A stretch of DNA of 64,000 bases, taken from NCBI GenBank assembly GCA_947476285.1, contig CANJPU010000001.1:146677-210676 (forward strand), written 5' to 3'. Origin of the DNA: Comamonadaceae bacterium (GTDB lineage: Bacteria > Pseudomonadota > Gammaproteobacteria > Burkholderiales > Burkholderiaceae_C). This document shows, piece after piece, positions 16,969 to 25,217 of the stretch; position 1 is the stretch's first letter; each line of letters opens with the position of its first letter. A program made the translations under genes and the position numbers. The notes under the pieces were generated by a model. The model had not been told where the DNA came from, did no database searches, and saw only the letters and a program-made list of their open reading frames with translations.

Positions 16969-18996
16969 TCAGATCGCGTTGCCGGCCGCATGGCCTTCGG
17001 ATGTGGCAGCCAGAATGCCGCGTGCGGCCCGGCAATCGCCCACGAGTTTGACCTCCACACCAGCGGCGCGCAACTGCTCGTACAAATCGTCTTCGGGTGC
17101 GCGCGGCGTCGCGTACGCAAGGAACGCGACGTTCTCGATTGTTCCGCCCTTGCCGTTGTAAACGTTGCCGTAGACGAGCCGGCCTTGCGCCATGTCGTCG
17201 TCGTTCCAGATCGGCTCGGACAGCACGATCATTTCGATGTCTTTCTCGTGCAGCCTGCGCACAATGCCCAGCCGGTTCACCAGCGCAGTGTCCTGCGCGA
17301 AGGATTCGCGTGGTGTCATGATGACGACGTGCTCGAACAGTTGGTGCAAAAGCTCCGCTGCCGCATAGGTGCCGTCGGTGTGATCCATGTCGAACAGCAC
17401 GGCGGTGCCGCTCTCGCGCCGGGTACGGCCTATGAGGGGCTGCATGGCGCTGCGCAGGTCGGGCACCAGCCCCGCATCACGCGCCTGCTGCGGCACCCAG
17501 GCAGGACTCACCATGTTGGCACCGGCTGCCAGCACAACGACGTCTGGCCTCAGGGCCAGCACGCTGGCGGCAGTGGCCTGCGTGCCCAGTTCGATGCGTG
17601 CGCCGGCTCGCAGCGCTGCTGCATGCTGGTAGTCGTAGACGCTGCTCACAGCCTCTCCGCCGGGCAGCAGCGCCCGCAGGCGCGTCTTGCCACCCACTTC
17701 GCGTGACCGGCCAAAGGCAGTCACCTGGTGCCCGCGCGCGGCTGCAACCCAGGTCGCCTCCATGCCGGCGACGCCAGTGCCCACCACAACCACGCGTTTC
17801 TTAATGGCCGCGGGCTCTGGCCAGAAATCGACTTCATCAGGCTTGCCCACGCGCGGATTGTTGTCACAGCCAATCGGCACGTGGCGTGTGGTGATGTTGT
17901 CCCAGCAAGTGTTGCAGGACACGCAGTAGCGAATGTCGTGCGCACGCCCAGCCTGCGCCTTGCGCACCCACGCAGGGTCGGCAACCAGCGTGCGGCCCAT
18001 GGAAATGAGTTCGCATTCGCCGCTGGCGATCAGGCTCTCGGCCTCGGCCGGGTCGGTGATACGGCCCAGCGCGGCCAGGGCCACCCGCCCGACGGCCGGG
18101 CGCAAGCTTCGCATCAGGTCGCGGTAAGGCACGCGCGAGCCGTTGCCATCGGGCACATGGCGGTCCAATGAACGCGCATGCGCGCCCTGTGCGAACATCA
18201 CATAGTCGACGCTCGCCGGCGCCGTGAGGTGCGCAGTGATGGCAAAGGATTCTTCCGGCCCGATGCCGCCCTTGATCCAGTCGTTGCCAGGCAGCTTCAG
18301 GCCGATGATGAAGTTGCTGCCGCAAGCCGCGCGCAAAGAGGCAATCAATTCGCTCACAAAGCGGGTGCGGCCCGCCAGATCACCGCCGTACGCGTCGGTG
18401 CGGCGGTTCGACCACGGCGACATGAACTGATGGAACAGGTGCCCGTGGCCGCTGGACAACTCCACGCCGCTGAAGCCGCAGGCGCGCAGGCGCAGGGCGG
18501 AGGTGGTGAACGACTCGATCATGCGTTGGATCTCATCGATGGTCAGCACATGCGGCATGGTCCAACTGAGGTCGTCCGGCAAGGCCGAGGCGCCAACGGC
18601 CTCGGCGTTGCGGCCGGGCTCGTGGCGGCCACGCCCTGAGTCTTGAATTTGACCCAGCAGGCGACAGTCATGCGCTTCCACGGCTTCGGACCAGCGGTGG
18701 AGCATGGGCACGTTGTCGTCGTTCCACAGCCGTGCGCGGTTTGGCCCGGTCTGATGCGGCGCCATCGCCAGCGCCTCGGTCACGATCAACGCGGCGCCGC
18801 CCTTGGCCCGGTTCGCGTGGTACTGAATCATGCCTTCGGTCACCATCGAATTGGTGCTCATGAAGGTCAGCATGGACGAGTGCATCACCCGGTTGCGCAG
18901 GCGCTTGCCAGCCAGTGTGAACGGCGCCAGCAAGGCGGGGTAGGGACTTAAGCGATCGATGGTGGCACTCCTTGCGCAGACTGCGGATGCGGGCAC
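16969..18996 (-). CDS. Old-yellow-enzyme/FeS/FAD oxidoreductase (2,4-dienoyl-CoA reductase-like)
   Basis: About 665-675 residues with the three-part layout of bacterial 2,4-dienoyl-CoA reductase and trimethylamine dehydrogenase. It has an FMN TIM barrel (roughly 15-360, with 'SSGHGHLFHQFMSPWSNRRTD'), a 4Fe-4S site 'CVSCNTC' plus a fourth Cys 13 residues later, and an FAD/NAD domain opening with 'VVVVGTGVAGMEA'. The function is NAD(P)H-dependent reduction of an activated double bond or oxidative demethylation. The start is uncertain: GTG 18996 is given, but the best Shine-Dalgarno (AAGGAG, 18973-18968) is inside it and points to ATC at 18960, where family similarity also begins. It precedes the Bug receptor by 41 bp. 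Confidence 0.88.
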   Translation of the reverse strand: MPASAVCARSATIDRLSPYPALLAPFTLAGKRLRNRVMHSSMLTFMSTNSMVTEGMIQYHANRAKGGAALIVTEALAMAPHQTGPNRARLWNDDNVPMLHRWSEAVEAHDCRLLGQIQDSGRGRHEPGRNAEAVGASALPDDLSWTMPHVLTIDEIQRMIESFTTSALRLRACGFSGVELSSGHGHLFHQFMSPWSNRRTDAYGGDLAGRTRFVSELIASLRAACGSNFIIGLKLPGNDWIKGGIGPEESFAITAHLTAPASVDYVMFAQGAHARSLDRHVPDGNGSRVPYRDLMRSLRPAVGRVALAALGRITDPAEAESLIASGECELISMGRTLVADPAWVRKAQAGRAHDIRYCVSCNTCWDNITTRHVPIGCDNNPRVGKPDEVDFWPEPAAIKKRVVVVGTGVAGMEATWVAAARGHQVTAFGRSREVGGKTRLRALLPGGEAVSSVYDYQHAAALRAGARIELGTQATAASVLALRPDVVVLAAGANMVSPAWVPQQARDAGLVPDLRSAMQPLIGRTRRESGTAVLFDMDHTDGTYAAAELLHQLFEHVVIMTPRESFAQDTALVNRLGIVRRLHEKDIEMIVLSEPIWNDDDMAQGRLVYGNVYNGKGGTIENVAFLAYATPRAPEDDLYEQLRAAGVEVKLVGDCRAARGILAATSEGHAAGNAI

Positions 18997-19086
18997 GATG
19001 GCGCCCTAGGCTCGTGGCAACTTACCGCACGGTGCGGCGGCAACTGCTCGGTATAAACCCTGTCGCCCGATGAACTTTGCAGCAGG

Positions 19087-19983
19087 CTATTTTTTTACCA
19101 GGCTCGCTTTCACCTTGGCAACCAGATCGCGCTCGTAGGCATCGGCCTTTGCCAGCCCCACCAGGTCCTGGCGTTCCTGAAAGCTCAGCATGCGCTCCAT
19201 CACGCTCTTGCTGTGGCCCTCTTCGCGCAGCACCTTCAGCCCGCTCTTGATTGCGAAGGCGCCCAGGTAGAGCGCGAAGTTCGCGTACAAAATGATGTTG
19301 AAGCCCAGGTCCTTGAGCTGCTGCTCTGGAACGATGGGTGTCTTGCTGCGCTCCACCATGTTGGCCACCAGGGGTACGCCCTTGAAGGCATTGCTCACTT
19401 GGGTCAGCTCCTCAATGCTGCGCGGCTGCTCAAAGAAAATCGCATCGGCGCCTGCTTCCCGGTAGGCATGGCAGCGCTCCAGCGCGGCCTCCATGCCTTC
19501 CACGGCGCGCGAGTCGGTGCGGGCGATGATGAGAAAGTCGGGGTCGGTGCGCGCGTCCAGCGCGGCATGCAGGCGGTACAGCATGTCCTCGGTGGAGACC
19601 ACCGCCTTGCCGTCAAAATGCCCGCATCGCTTGGGGAACACCTGGTCCTCGATATGAAAGCCAGCCAGGCCCGCGCGCTCGTAGGCGCGGATGGTGCGCT
19701 TGACGTTGGCGATGCCGCCAAAGCCGGTGTCGCAATCGGCGATCACCGGGACAGAGACCGCATCGGAAATGCGCTCGGCCTGGCTCGCAAGCTCGTTCAA
19801 GGTCACAAGGCCGATGTCGGGCATGCCCAGGTAGGTGTTGGCTGCGCCACCGCCGGTGACATACACCATCGGGAAACCCGCCTGCTCTATCAGTTTGGCG
19901 GTGAAGCAATCGGTGGCGCCCGGGACAATGCCGGGGCCGCCGTTGCTGAGAATCTGGCGTAACTGGGCGGCGCGGGTGGTCAT
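19087..19983 (-). CDS. Isocitrate lyase/PEP mutase family lyase
   Basis: A 298-residue single-domain TIM barrel of the ICL/PEP mutase superfamily. The flexible-loop signature is K118-R119-C120-G121-H122, with metal-binding acids in 'ADCDTGFGG' (82-90) and 'HIEDQ' (110-114). A catalytic Cys in KRCGH marks a lyase (2-methylisocitrate lyase, dimethylmalate lyase or oxaloacetate decarboxylase-like) rather than a phosphono-mutase. The gene is divergent from an aconitase gene (167 bp), a pairing that recalls 2-methylcitrate pathways, but prpC, prpF and a PrpR-type regulator are absent. The OYE-like gene follows on the same strand. Confidence 0.9.
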   Translation of the reverse strand: MTTRAAQLRQILSNGGPGIVPGATDCFTAKLIEQAGFPMVYVTGGGAANTYLGMPDIGLVTLNELASQAERISDAVSVPVIADCDTGFGGIANVKRTIRAYERAGLAGFHIEDQVFPKRCGHFDGKAVVSTEDMLYRLHAALDARTDPDFLIIARTDSRAVEGMEAALERCHAYREAGADAIFFEQPRSIEELTQVSNAFKGVPLVANMVERSKTPIVPEQQLKDLGFNIILYANFALYLGAFAIKSGLKVLREEGHSKSVMERMLSFQERQDLVGLAKADAYERDLVAKVKASLVKK

Positions 19984-20150
19984 GAAAATGCTCCTTTATG
20001 TGGGGGCCGCGTGCAGTCTCAAAAACGCGGCGGCGCGGACAGACATGGTTTCGAATGAGGACATTCCATACTACCCGCAACGCGAAACCTGGTTCACCAT
20101 TAAGGTTGGCCCCGAAAACGATTACGCCCACACTGCAAGGACAAAGCCTC
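19984..20150. promoter_or_regulatory. Divergent intergenic region, lyase versus aconitase
   Basis: The 167-bp spacer between two divergent central-carbon genes contains a perfect 6-bp inverted repeat, CCGCGT and ACGCGG, spaced by 12 bases (20007-20030), about 25 bp from the lyase start. It could be an operator or a leader hairpin of the lyase mRNA; the evidence is the symmetry alone. Confidence 0.25.
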
Positions 20151-22814
20151 ATGGCCTTCGAAAGCAAGACGACGCGCCGCGTACTGGTTGTCAATGGCAT
20201 CAGCTACGACTACTTAAGCCTTACTGCGGCGCAGGAGCAAGGGCTGAGCGGCCTCTCACGCCTGCCGATCTCGGTGAAGGTGGTGTTGGAAAACGTGCTT
20301 CGCCGTCACGCGGGCGGCACCGCGCAAGACGAAGAGATCGAGACCCTCAAGGGCTGGATCCCATCGCCAGTCGGCGAATGCGAAGCGAGCTTTCTGCCGG
20401 CGCGGGTCATGATGCCCGAGTCCTCTGGCATCGTGCTGCTGGGCGATCTGGCCGCCATGCGCGATGCGATGATCGATCTGGGTGGCGATCCCGCCAGCAT
20501 CAACCCGGTGCTGCCGGTGGATTTCATCGTCGACCATTCGGTCAACGCTCACCAGTGGGGCACACCTGACGCGCTGGCCTTCAACATGGCGCAAGAGATG
20601 CGCGAGAACCGCGAGCGCTTCGAGTTCCTGCGCTGGGCCAGCGAAGCCTTTGACGGCCTGCGCGTGTTCCCTCCTGGGTCCGGCATCCTGCACCAGGTGA
20701 ATCTGGAGCACCTGGCCAAAGTGGTGTGGACCAAAGAAGAAGATGGCCGCACTCTGGCCTACCCCGATTCGCTGATCGCCATGGACAGCCACACCGCGAT
20801 GATCAATTCGCTGGGCGTGATCGGCTGGGGCGTGGGCGGCTTTGAAGGCGGCAACGTCGCGCTTGGCGAGCCAGTCTCCTTGCTGATTCCAGAGCAAGTG
20901 GGCGTGCGCCTGATCGGCAAGCTGGCACCGGGCGTGACTTCCACCGACCTGGTGCTCACCATCACGCAGCGCCTGCGCAAGGAAAACGTGATCGGCTGCT
21001 TCGTCGAATATTTCGGGCCAGGCGTTGGCACGCTGCCCCTGCCCACCCGCGCCACCATCTCCAACATGACGCCCGAGATCGGCGCCACCATGGGCTTCTT
21101 CCCGGTTGACGCGCAGACCTTGCGGTTCTTGCGCATGACCGGGCGCGACGAGCAGCAGCTTGCGCTGGTGGAGGCCTACTGCAAGGTGCAGGGCCTGTGG
21201 CGCGATGAAGAAAACCCGCCCAACTTCCGCCGCGTGATCGAGATCGACCTGTCTGCTGTGGAGCCCAGCGTAGCTGGCCCCAGCCGACCGGATGCGCGCG
21301 TGCCACTGGGGCAGGCACCGCAAGCCTTTCTGAAGTCCTACCCGAATTCACAGAGTGCGCAGGTCCAGGGGATGCAGCATGAGCTGTCCACTGGCGACGT
21401 CGTGGTGGCCGCCATCACCAGTTGTACCAACACCTCCAACCCCTCGGTGCTGATCGGCGCGGCGCTGCTCGCGCGCAACGCCAGGCGGCGCGGCCTTGCA
21501 GCCAAGCCGTGGGTCAAGGCCACCCTGTCGCCCGGCTCACGCGTGGTCGCCGATTACCTGCAGGCCAGCGGCTTGCAGCCCTACCTCAATGAGCTGGGCT
21601 TCCACATCGTCGGCTTTGGCTGCATGAGTTGCATGGGTAATTCCGGCCCGCTACCTGAGGCCATCGTCAAGGCGATCGAGAGCAAAGACCTGGCGACCGT
21701 GGCGGTGCTGTCTGGCAACCGCAACTTCGACGGCCGCATCCACGGCAGCGTGCGAGCCAATTTCCTGGCGTCGCCACCACTGGTGGTCGCCTATGCGCTG
21801 GCCGGTTCCATCAAGCTGAACCTGCAAGAAGACCCGCTGGGCACCGACACCCAAGGCCAGCCGGTCTATCTGCGCGACATCTGGCCCGACGATGCCGAGA
21901 TTGCGGCCGTGATTGAGCAGACACTGACGCCGCAGATGTTCACCAGCCGCTATGCCACCATCCGCGAAGGCAGCCCCGAGTGGCGCACGCTGTCGTCGCC
22001 CGGCGGCAAGATCTACAAGTGGAATCCGAACAGCCGATTCATCAAGCGCCCGCCGTTCTTTGAAGGCATGCCGCGCCAGGCGCCGGCCATCACCGACATC
22101 CGCGGCGCGCGGGTGCTGGGCATGTTTGGCGACATGCTGACCACCGACCACATCTCACCCATAGGCACCATCGCCCCCGCCACACCGGCCGGCGTCTATC
22201 TGCAAGAGCTGGGCATCGCGCCGCGTGACTTCGTCAACTACGCGGCGCGGCGGCTCAACCACGACGTGATGGTGCGCGGCACTTTCGCCAACACCCGGCT
22301 GGCCAATGAAATGACACCGGGCATCGAGGGCAGCTCCACCCTGCACCACCCAGAGGGCAAACAGATGTCGATCTTCGACGCCGCGCAGCGCTACCGAGCG
22401 CAAGGCGTTCCGGTGGTGATCGTGGCAGGCCAGGAATACGGCGCGGGGTCCTCCCGCGACTGGGCGGCCAAGGGCACGGACATGCTGGGCGTGCGCGCGG
22501 TGATCGCGCAATCGCTTGAGCGCATCCATCGATCCAACCTGGTGAGCATGGGTGTGTTGCCGCTGGAGTTCGAGCCCGGCACCACGCGCAAGACACTGCA
22601 GCTCGATGGCTCCGAGGTCTTTGACATCACTGGCCTCACAGGCACACTCACGCCGCGCATGAAGCTGGCCTGCACCATCACCCGCGCCGACGGCCGCAAG
22701 CAAGAGATCACGCTGATCGCGCGCCTGGACTCCAAATCAGAAGTCGAATATTGGCGCAACGGCGGGATCATCAAGTACGCGCTGCGGCGCCGGCTCAGTG
22801 CCTCAGGGGCATAG
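20151..22814 (+). CDS. acnA: Aconitate hydratase (AcnA type)
   Basis: An 887-residue aconitase of the AcnA/IRP1 class. The three cysteines holding the 4Fe-4S cluster are C425 in 'TSCTNTSNPS' and C491/C494 in 'GFGCMSCMGNSG'. The swivelling domain 4 follows, with 'DMLTTDHISP' and 'YGAGSSRDWAAKGT'. It isomerises citrate to isocitrate, or methylaconitate-type substrates for AcnD relatives. ATG 20151 starts 'MAFESKTTRR'; longer in-frame extensions upstream lack family similarity. It is divergent from an ICL/PEP-mutase-like lyase and converges with a Bug receptor gene. A separate housekeeping copy probably exists elsewhere, since this one sits in a catabolic cluster (inference). Confidence 0.93.
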   Translation: MAFESKTTRRVLVVNGISYDYLSLTAAQEQGLSGLSRLPISVKVVLENVLRRHAGGTAQDEEIETLKGWIPSPVGECEASFLPARVMMPESSGIVLLGDLAAMRDAMIDLGGDPASINPVLPVDFIVDHSVNAHQWGTPDALAFNMAQEMRENRERFEFLRWASEAFDGLRVFPPGSGILHQVNLEHLAKVVWTKEEDGRTLAYPDSLIAMDSHTAMINSLGVIGWGVGGFEGGNVALGEPVSLLIPEQVGVRLIGKLAPGVTSTDLVLTITQRLRKENVIGCFVEYFGPGVGTLPLPTRATISNMTPEIGATMGFFPVDAQTLRFLRMTGRDEQQLALVEAYCKVQGLWRDEENPPNFRRVIEIDLSAVEPSVAGPSRPDARVPLGQAPQAFLKSYPNSQSAQVQGMQHELSTGDVVVAAITSCTNTSNPSVLIGAALLARNARRRGLAAKPWVKATLSPGSRVVADYLQASGLQPYLNELGFHIVGFGCMSCMGNSGPLPEAIVKAIESKDLATVAVLSGNRNFDGRIHGSVRANFLASPPLVVAYALAGSIKLNLQEDPLGTDTQGQPVYLRDIWPDDAEIAAVIEQTLTPQMFTSRYATIREGSPEWRTLSSPGGKIYKWNPNSRFIKRPPFFEGMPRQAPAITDIRGARVLGMFGDMLTTDHISPIGTIAPATPAGVYLQELGIAPRDFVNYAARRLNHDVMVRGTFANTRLANEMTPGIEGSSTLHHPEGKQMSIFDAAQRYRAQGVPVVIVAGQEYGAGSSRDWAAKGTDMLGVRAVIAQSLERIHRSNLVSMGVLPLEFEPGTTRKTLQLDGSEVFDITGLTGTLTPRMKLACTITRADGRKQEITLIARLDSKSEVEYWRNGGIIKYALRRRLSASGA

Positions 22815-22838
22815 GCGGCGCTTGCGCGGCCGTGTCGT

Positions 22839-23828
22839 TCACTCGCCTTTCAAACCGGCCGACTTCACGGTCTTGGCCCAGCGCTCGATATCCTTGTTCA
22901 GGATGGTGCGAAATTGCTCCGGCGTGGCCGCAAGCCCATCGACGCCAGAGTTGAGAAACTTGTCCTTGATCGGCTGCGAGTTCAGAATTTTGTTGACCTC
23001 GGTGTTCAGGCGGGCCACCACGGCGGCAGGCGTGCCGGCCGGTGCAAACAGGCCGATCCAGAAATCAGCCTCGAAACCAGGCAAACCAGATTCGCTGGCG
23101 GTGGGCACATCGGGCAGTGCTGCCGCGCGCTTGGCCCCGCTGATCGACAACGCCTTCAAACGCCCACCCTTGATCTGCTGCGCCGCCGAAGCCACGCCAG
23201 TGAACATGAACTGAGTCTCGCCGGACACTGTGGCAAAGACACCGGGTGTGCTGCCCTTGTAGGGCACGTGCAGCACCTCCACGCCAGTCATCTGCCGGAA
23301 CATTTCAGCCGTGAGGTGAGGCGAGCTGCCCACGCCCGCCGATGCGTACTTGAATGCGCCGGGCTGTGCCTTGGCCTGGGCGATCAGCTCGCCGATGGTC
23401 TTGGCCGTGACTGAAGGGTGCACCACCAGCACACTGGTGGAATAACCAAACATCGCCACCGGCACGAACGATGCCACGGGGTCGTAGGGCATCTTGGCGT
23501 AGATGTGTTGGTTGATGGCCATGGTGCCGGTGCCGCCAATCAGCAGCATGTAGCCATCGGGCTTTGATTTGGCGACGATCTCGCAGCCGATCAGGCCATT
23601 TGCACCTGCGCGGTTGTCCACCACCACCGACTGGCCCAGCGCATCGCCAAGCCGTCGACCGATCTCACGCGCCAGCGTGTCGGTGGAGCCGCCCGCGGCC
23701 TGCGGTACCAGGAAAGTGATCGGACGGTTTGGGAATTCGTCGCCCGCGGCCCAGAGCACGCCGGGCAGCGCAGCGCCTGTCAATCCAAAAGCCAAAGCCG
23801 CGCTGGCGGCCCGCCTGCTCTTGTCCAT
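22839..23828 (-). CDS. Bug/TctC family periplasmic solute-binding receptor
   Basis: A 329-residue receptor with an N-terminal 'KSRRAASAALAFG' and hydrophobic signal ending near 'VLWAAGDE'. Motifs are 'FPNRPITFLVPQAAGGSTD', 'VDNRAGANGLIG' and 'KPDGYMLLIGG'. It is the nearest receptor downstream of the aconitase gene (convergent, 24-bp gap), which would suit citrate or another tricarboxylate, though convergence does not imply coregulation. It lies upstream of nothing obvious on its own strand and is another orphan lacking TctA/B. Confidence 0.92.
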   Translation of the reverse strand: MDKSRRAASAALAFGLTGAALPGVLWAAGDEFPNRPITFLVPQAAGGSTDTLAREIGRRLGDALGQSVVVDNRAGANGLIGCEIVAKSKPDGYMLLIGGTGTMAINQHIYAKMPYDPVASFVPVAMFGYSTSVLVVHPSVTAKTIGELIAQAKAQPGAFKYASAGVGSSPHLTAEMFRQMTGVEVLHVPYKGSTPGVFATVSGETQFMFTGVASAAQQIKGGRLKALSISGAKRAAALPDVPTASESGLPGFEADFWIGLFAPAGTPAAVVARLNTEVNKILNSQPIKDKFLNSGVDGLAATPEQFRTILNKDIERWAKTVKSAGLKGE

Positions 23829-23910
23829 ACCTCATCCTTCGTGTCATGTAGATCAGGACGCATGTTCGGGCAGAGGAGGCGATTCTGTCAATCGCCTTTG
23901 GGATACGGCG

Positions 23911-24393
23911 CTAGTCTTCAAGACCCAAGTGAGCGACCGCGTTGTTTTCCTTGGCGCGCCGGTAGTAGTCCTTCGGGCCGATGCTGACTGGTTTGCCGTC
24001 GCCGTCAAAGCCGGTGACTTCGCCGTGGATGACGGCAATGCCGGTGAAGCCATCAGGCGAGGTGGGTTCATGAATCGTGCCCGGCGGCTCATACAGGTAA
24101 CCACCCTCGTAGATCATGTCGGTCGTGCCGGTTTCAGCATCGTGATACCCGAACGAGCCAGACATCAGGTACAGCTCGACTGGCTGCAGATGCTGGTGAA
24201 TGGCAAGCTTGGTGCCTTTTTCAACCTTCACCAGCAAGGTGCAACGCTCGCCGGCGAAATCCAGCAACTTGTAATCGACGCCGTTGAGAAAGAAGGAGGT
24301 CCAGGGAATCTGGTGCGTGTCGGTGAACCGGTTTCCCTTTTCCTTCTTGGCCTTGAGCATGCCGGGTTTGGCATCGCTGATCATTGCGCTCAT
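23911..24393 (-). CDS. Cupin-domain protein (ChrR/dihydroxyacetophenone-dioxygenase-like)
   Basis: A 160-residue single cupin with GGAGAG before ATG 24393. The two cupin motifs are seen as H66-x-H68-x4-E73 ('IHQHLQPVELY') and H108 in 'PPGTIHEP', a complete 3-His/1-Glu metal site. Proteins of this pattern include ChrR-type anti-sigma cupins and the iron enzyme 2,4'-dihydroxyacetophenone dioxygenase. Because it closes the ring-hydroxylating oxygenase/Liv operon (77 bp after livF), an oxygenase role on an aromatic or beta-dicarbonyl intermediate is the better guess. Not proven. Confidence 0.82.
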   Translation of the reverse strand: MSAMISDAKPGMLKAKKEKGNRFTDTHQIPWTSFFLNGVDYKLLDFAGERCTLLVKVEKGTKLAIHQHLQPVELYLMSGSFGYHDAETGTTDMIYEGGYLYEPPGTIHEPTSPDGFTGIAVIHGEVTGFDGDGKPVSIGPKDYYRRAKENNAVAHLGLED

Positions 24394-24470
24394 GAATCTC
24401 TCCTTCTGGGTTTGTCGCTATCAATGTGTCGCACTAAATTCACTTGAGATGGGGGCATCGGTTTCGCCGC

Positions 24471-25217
24471 TCACACCGCCTCCCCCACATACCCCGACCG
24501 CAGCGCCTGCTCGGCTGCTGCGCCGGTGGCTGGGCCGCTGTAGATCAGTTTGCCGCGCTCCATCACGTGGATGTGTTCGGCCATGCGGATGGCGTGCGTG
24601 GCCTGCTGCTCGACCACCACGATGGTGACGCCGCGCCGGTTCAGGCCAGACAAGACTTCATAGACTCGGTGAATCAGCAAGGGCGCCAGCCCCATGGAAG
24701 GCTCATCGATGATGATGGTGTTGGGATTGGCCATCAGCGCGCGGCCCAGCGCCAGCATCTGGCGCTCGCCCCCGCTGAGCATGCCGGCCAGGCGAGTTCG
24801 CATGCCCTCGCGCAGACTGGCCGGAAGCACCTCGATGGCCTCTTGCATGCGCTGGCGTGTCTGCGCGCGGTTCAGGCCCGCGCCATAGCCGCCCAGCACC
24901 AGGTTCTCTTCAATGCTCAGTTGCCCGAACAGGCGCCGCCCCTCGGGCACCAGGCAGATGCCCGAGCGGATCAGGCCGCGCCCGGGCCGCACCGCCGAGG
25001 GCGCCACACCGGCATAGGCCACCGTGCCAGCGGTGGGCTTGAGCATGCCGCTCAGAATTTGGGCCAGTGTGGATTTGCCCGCACCGTTGGGCCCCAGCAC
25101 CGCCGAGAAGGAGCCGCGCGCAATCGCGATGGACAGGCCATCGAGCGCCAGCACGCCGCTGTAGCGGTGGGTGAGGTCCCGGGCCTCGATGGCCAGTTCG
25201 CCTGCAGGCTCATGCAT
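24471..25217 (-). CDS. livF: Branched-chain-type ABC transporter ATP-binding protein (LivF)
   Basis: A 248-residue ATPase with Walker A GPNGAGKST at 42-50, 'CLVPEGRRLF' after the Q-loop, signature 'LSGGERQML' and Walker B 'TIIIDEP'. 'VPEGR' and the 'EEQN'-type C-terminal pattern are characteristic of LivF. ATG 25217 overlaps the end of the LivMG gene by 8 bp. It would be the second ATPase of the HAAT importer whose other parts are livH, livMG and the binding protein at 30116-31315. Confidence 0.93.
   Translation of the reverse strand: MHEPAGELAIEARDLTHRYSGVLALDGLSIAIARGSFSAVLGPNGAGKSTLAQILSGMLKPTAGTVAYAGVAPSAVRPGRGLIRSGICLVPEGRRLFGQLSIEENLVLGGYGAGLNRAQTRQRMQEAIEVLPASLREGMRTRLAGMLSGGERQMLALGRALMANPNTIIIDEPSMGLAPLLIHRVYEVLSGLNRRGVTIVVVEQQATHAIRMAEHIHVMERGKLIYSGPATGAAAEQALRSGYVGEAV

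Noticed and set aside
20151..22814. Assignment of the aconitase as AcnD of the methylcitrate cycle
   Set aside because: Neighbouring prpC, prpF and regulator are absent and length and cysteine layout fit AcnA; the ICL/PEP-mutase neighbour alone is not enough.
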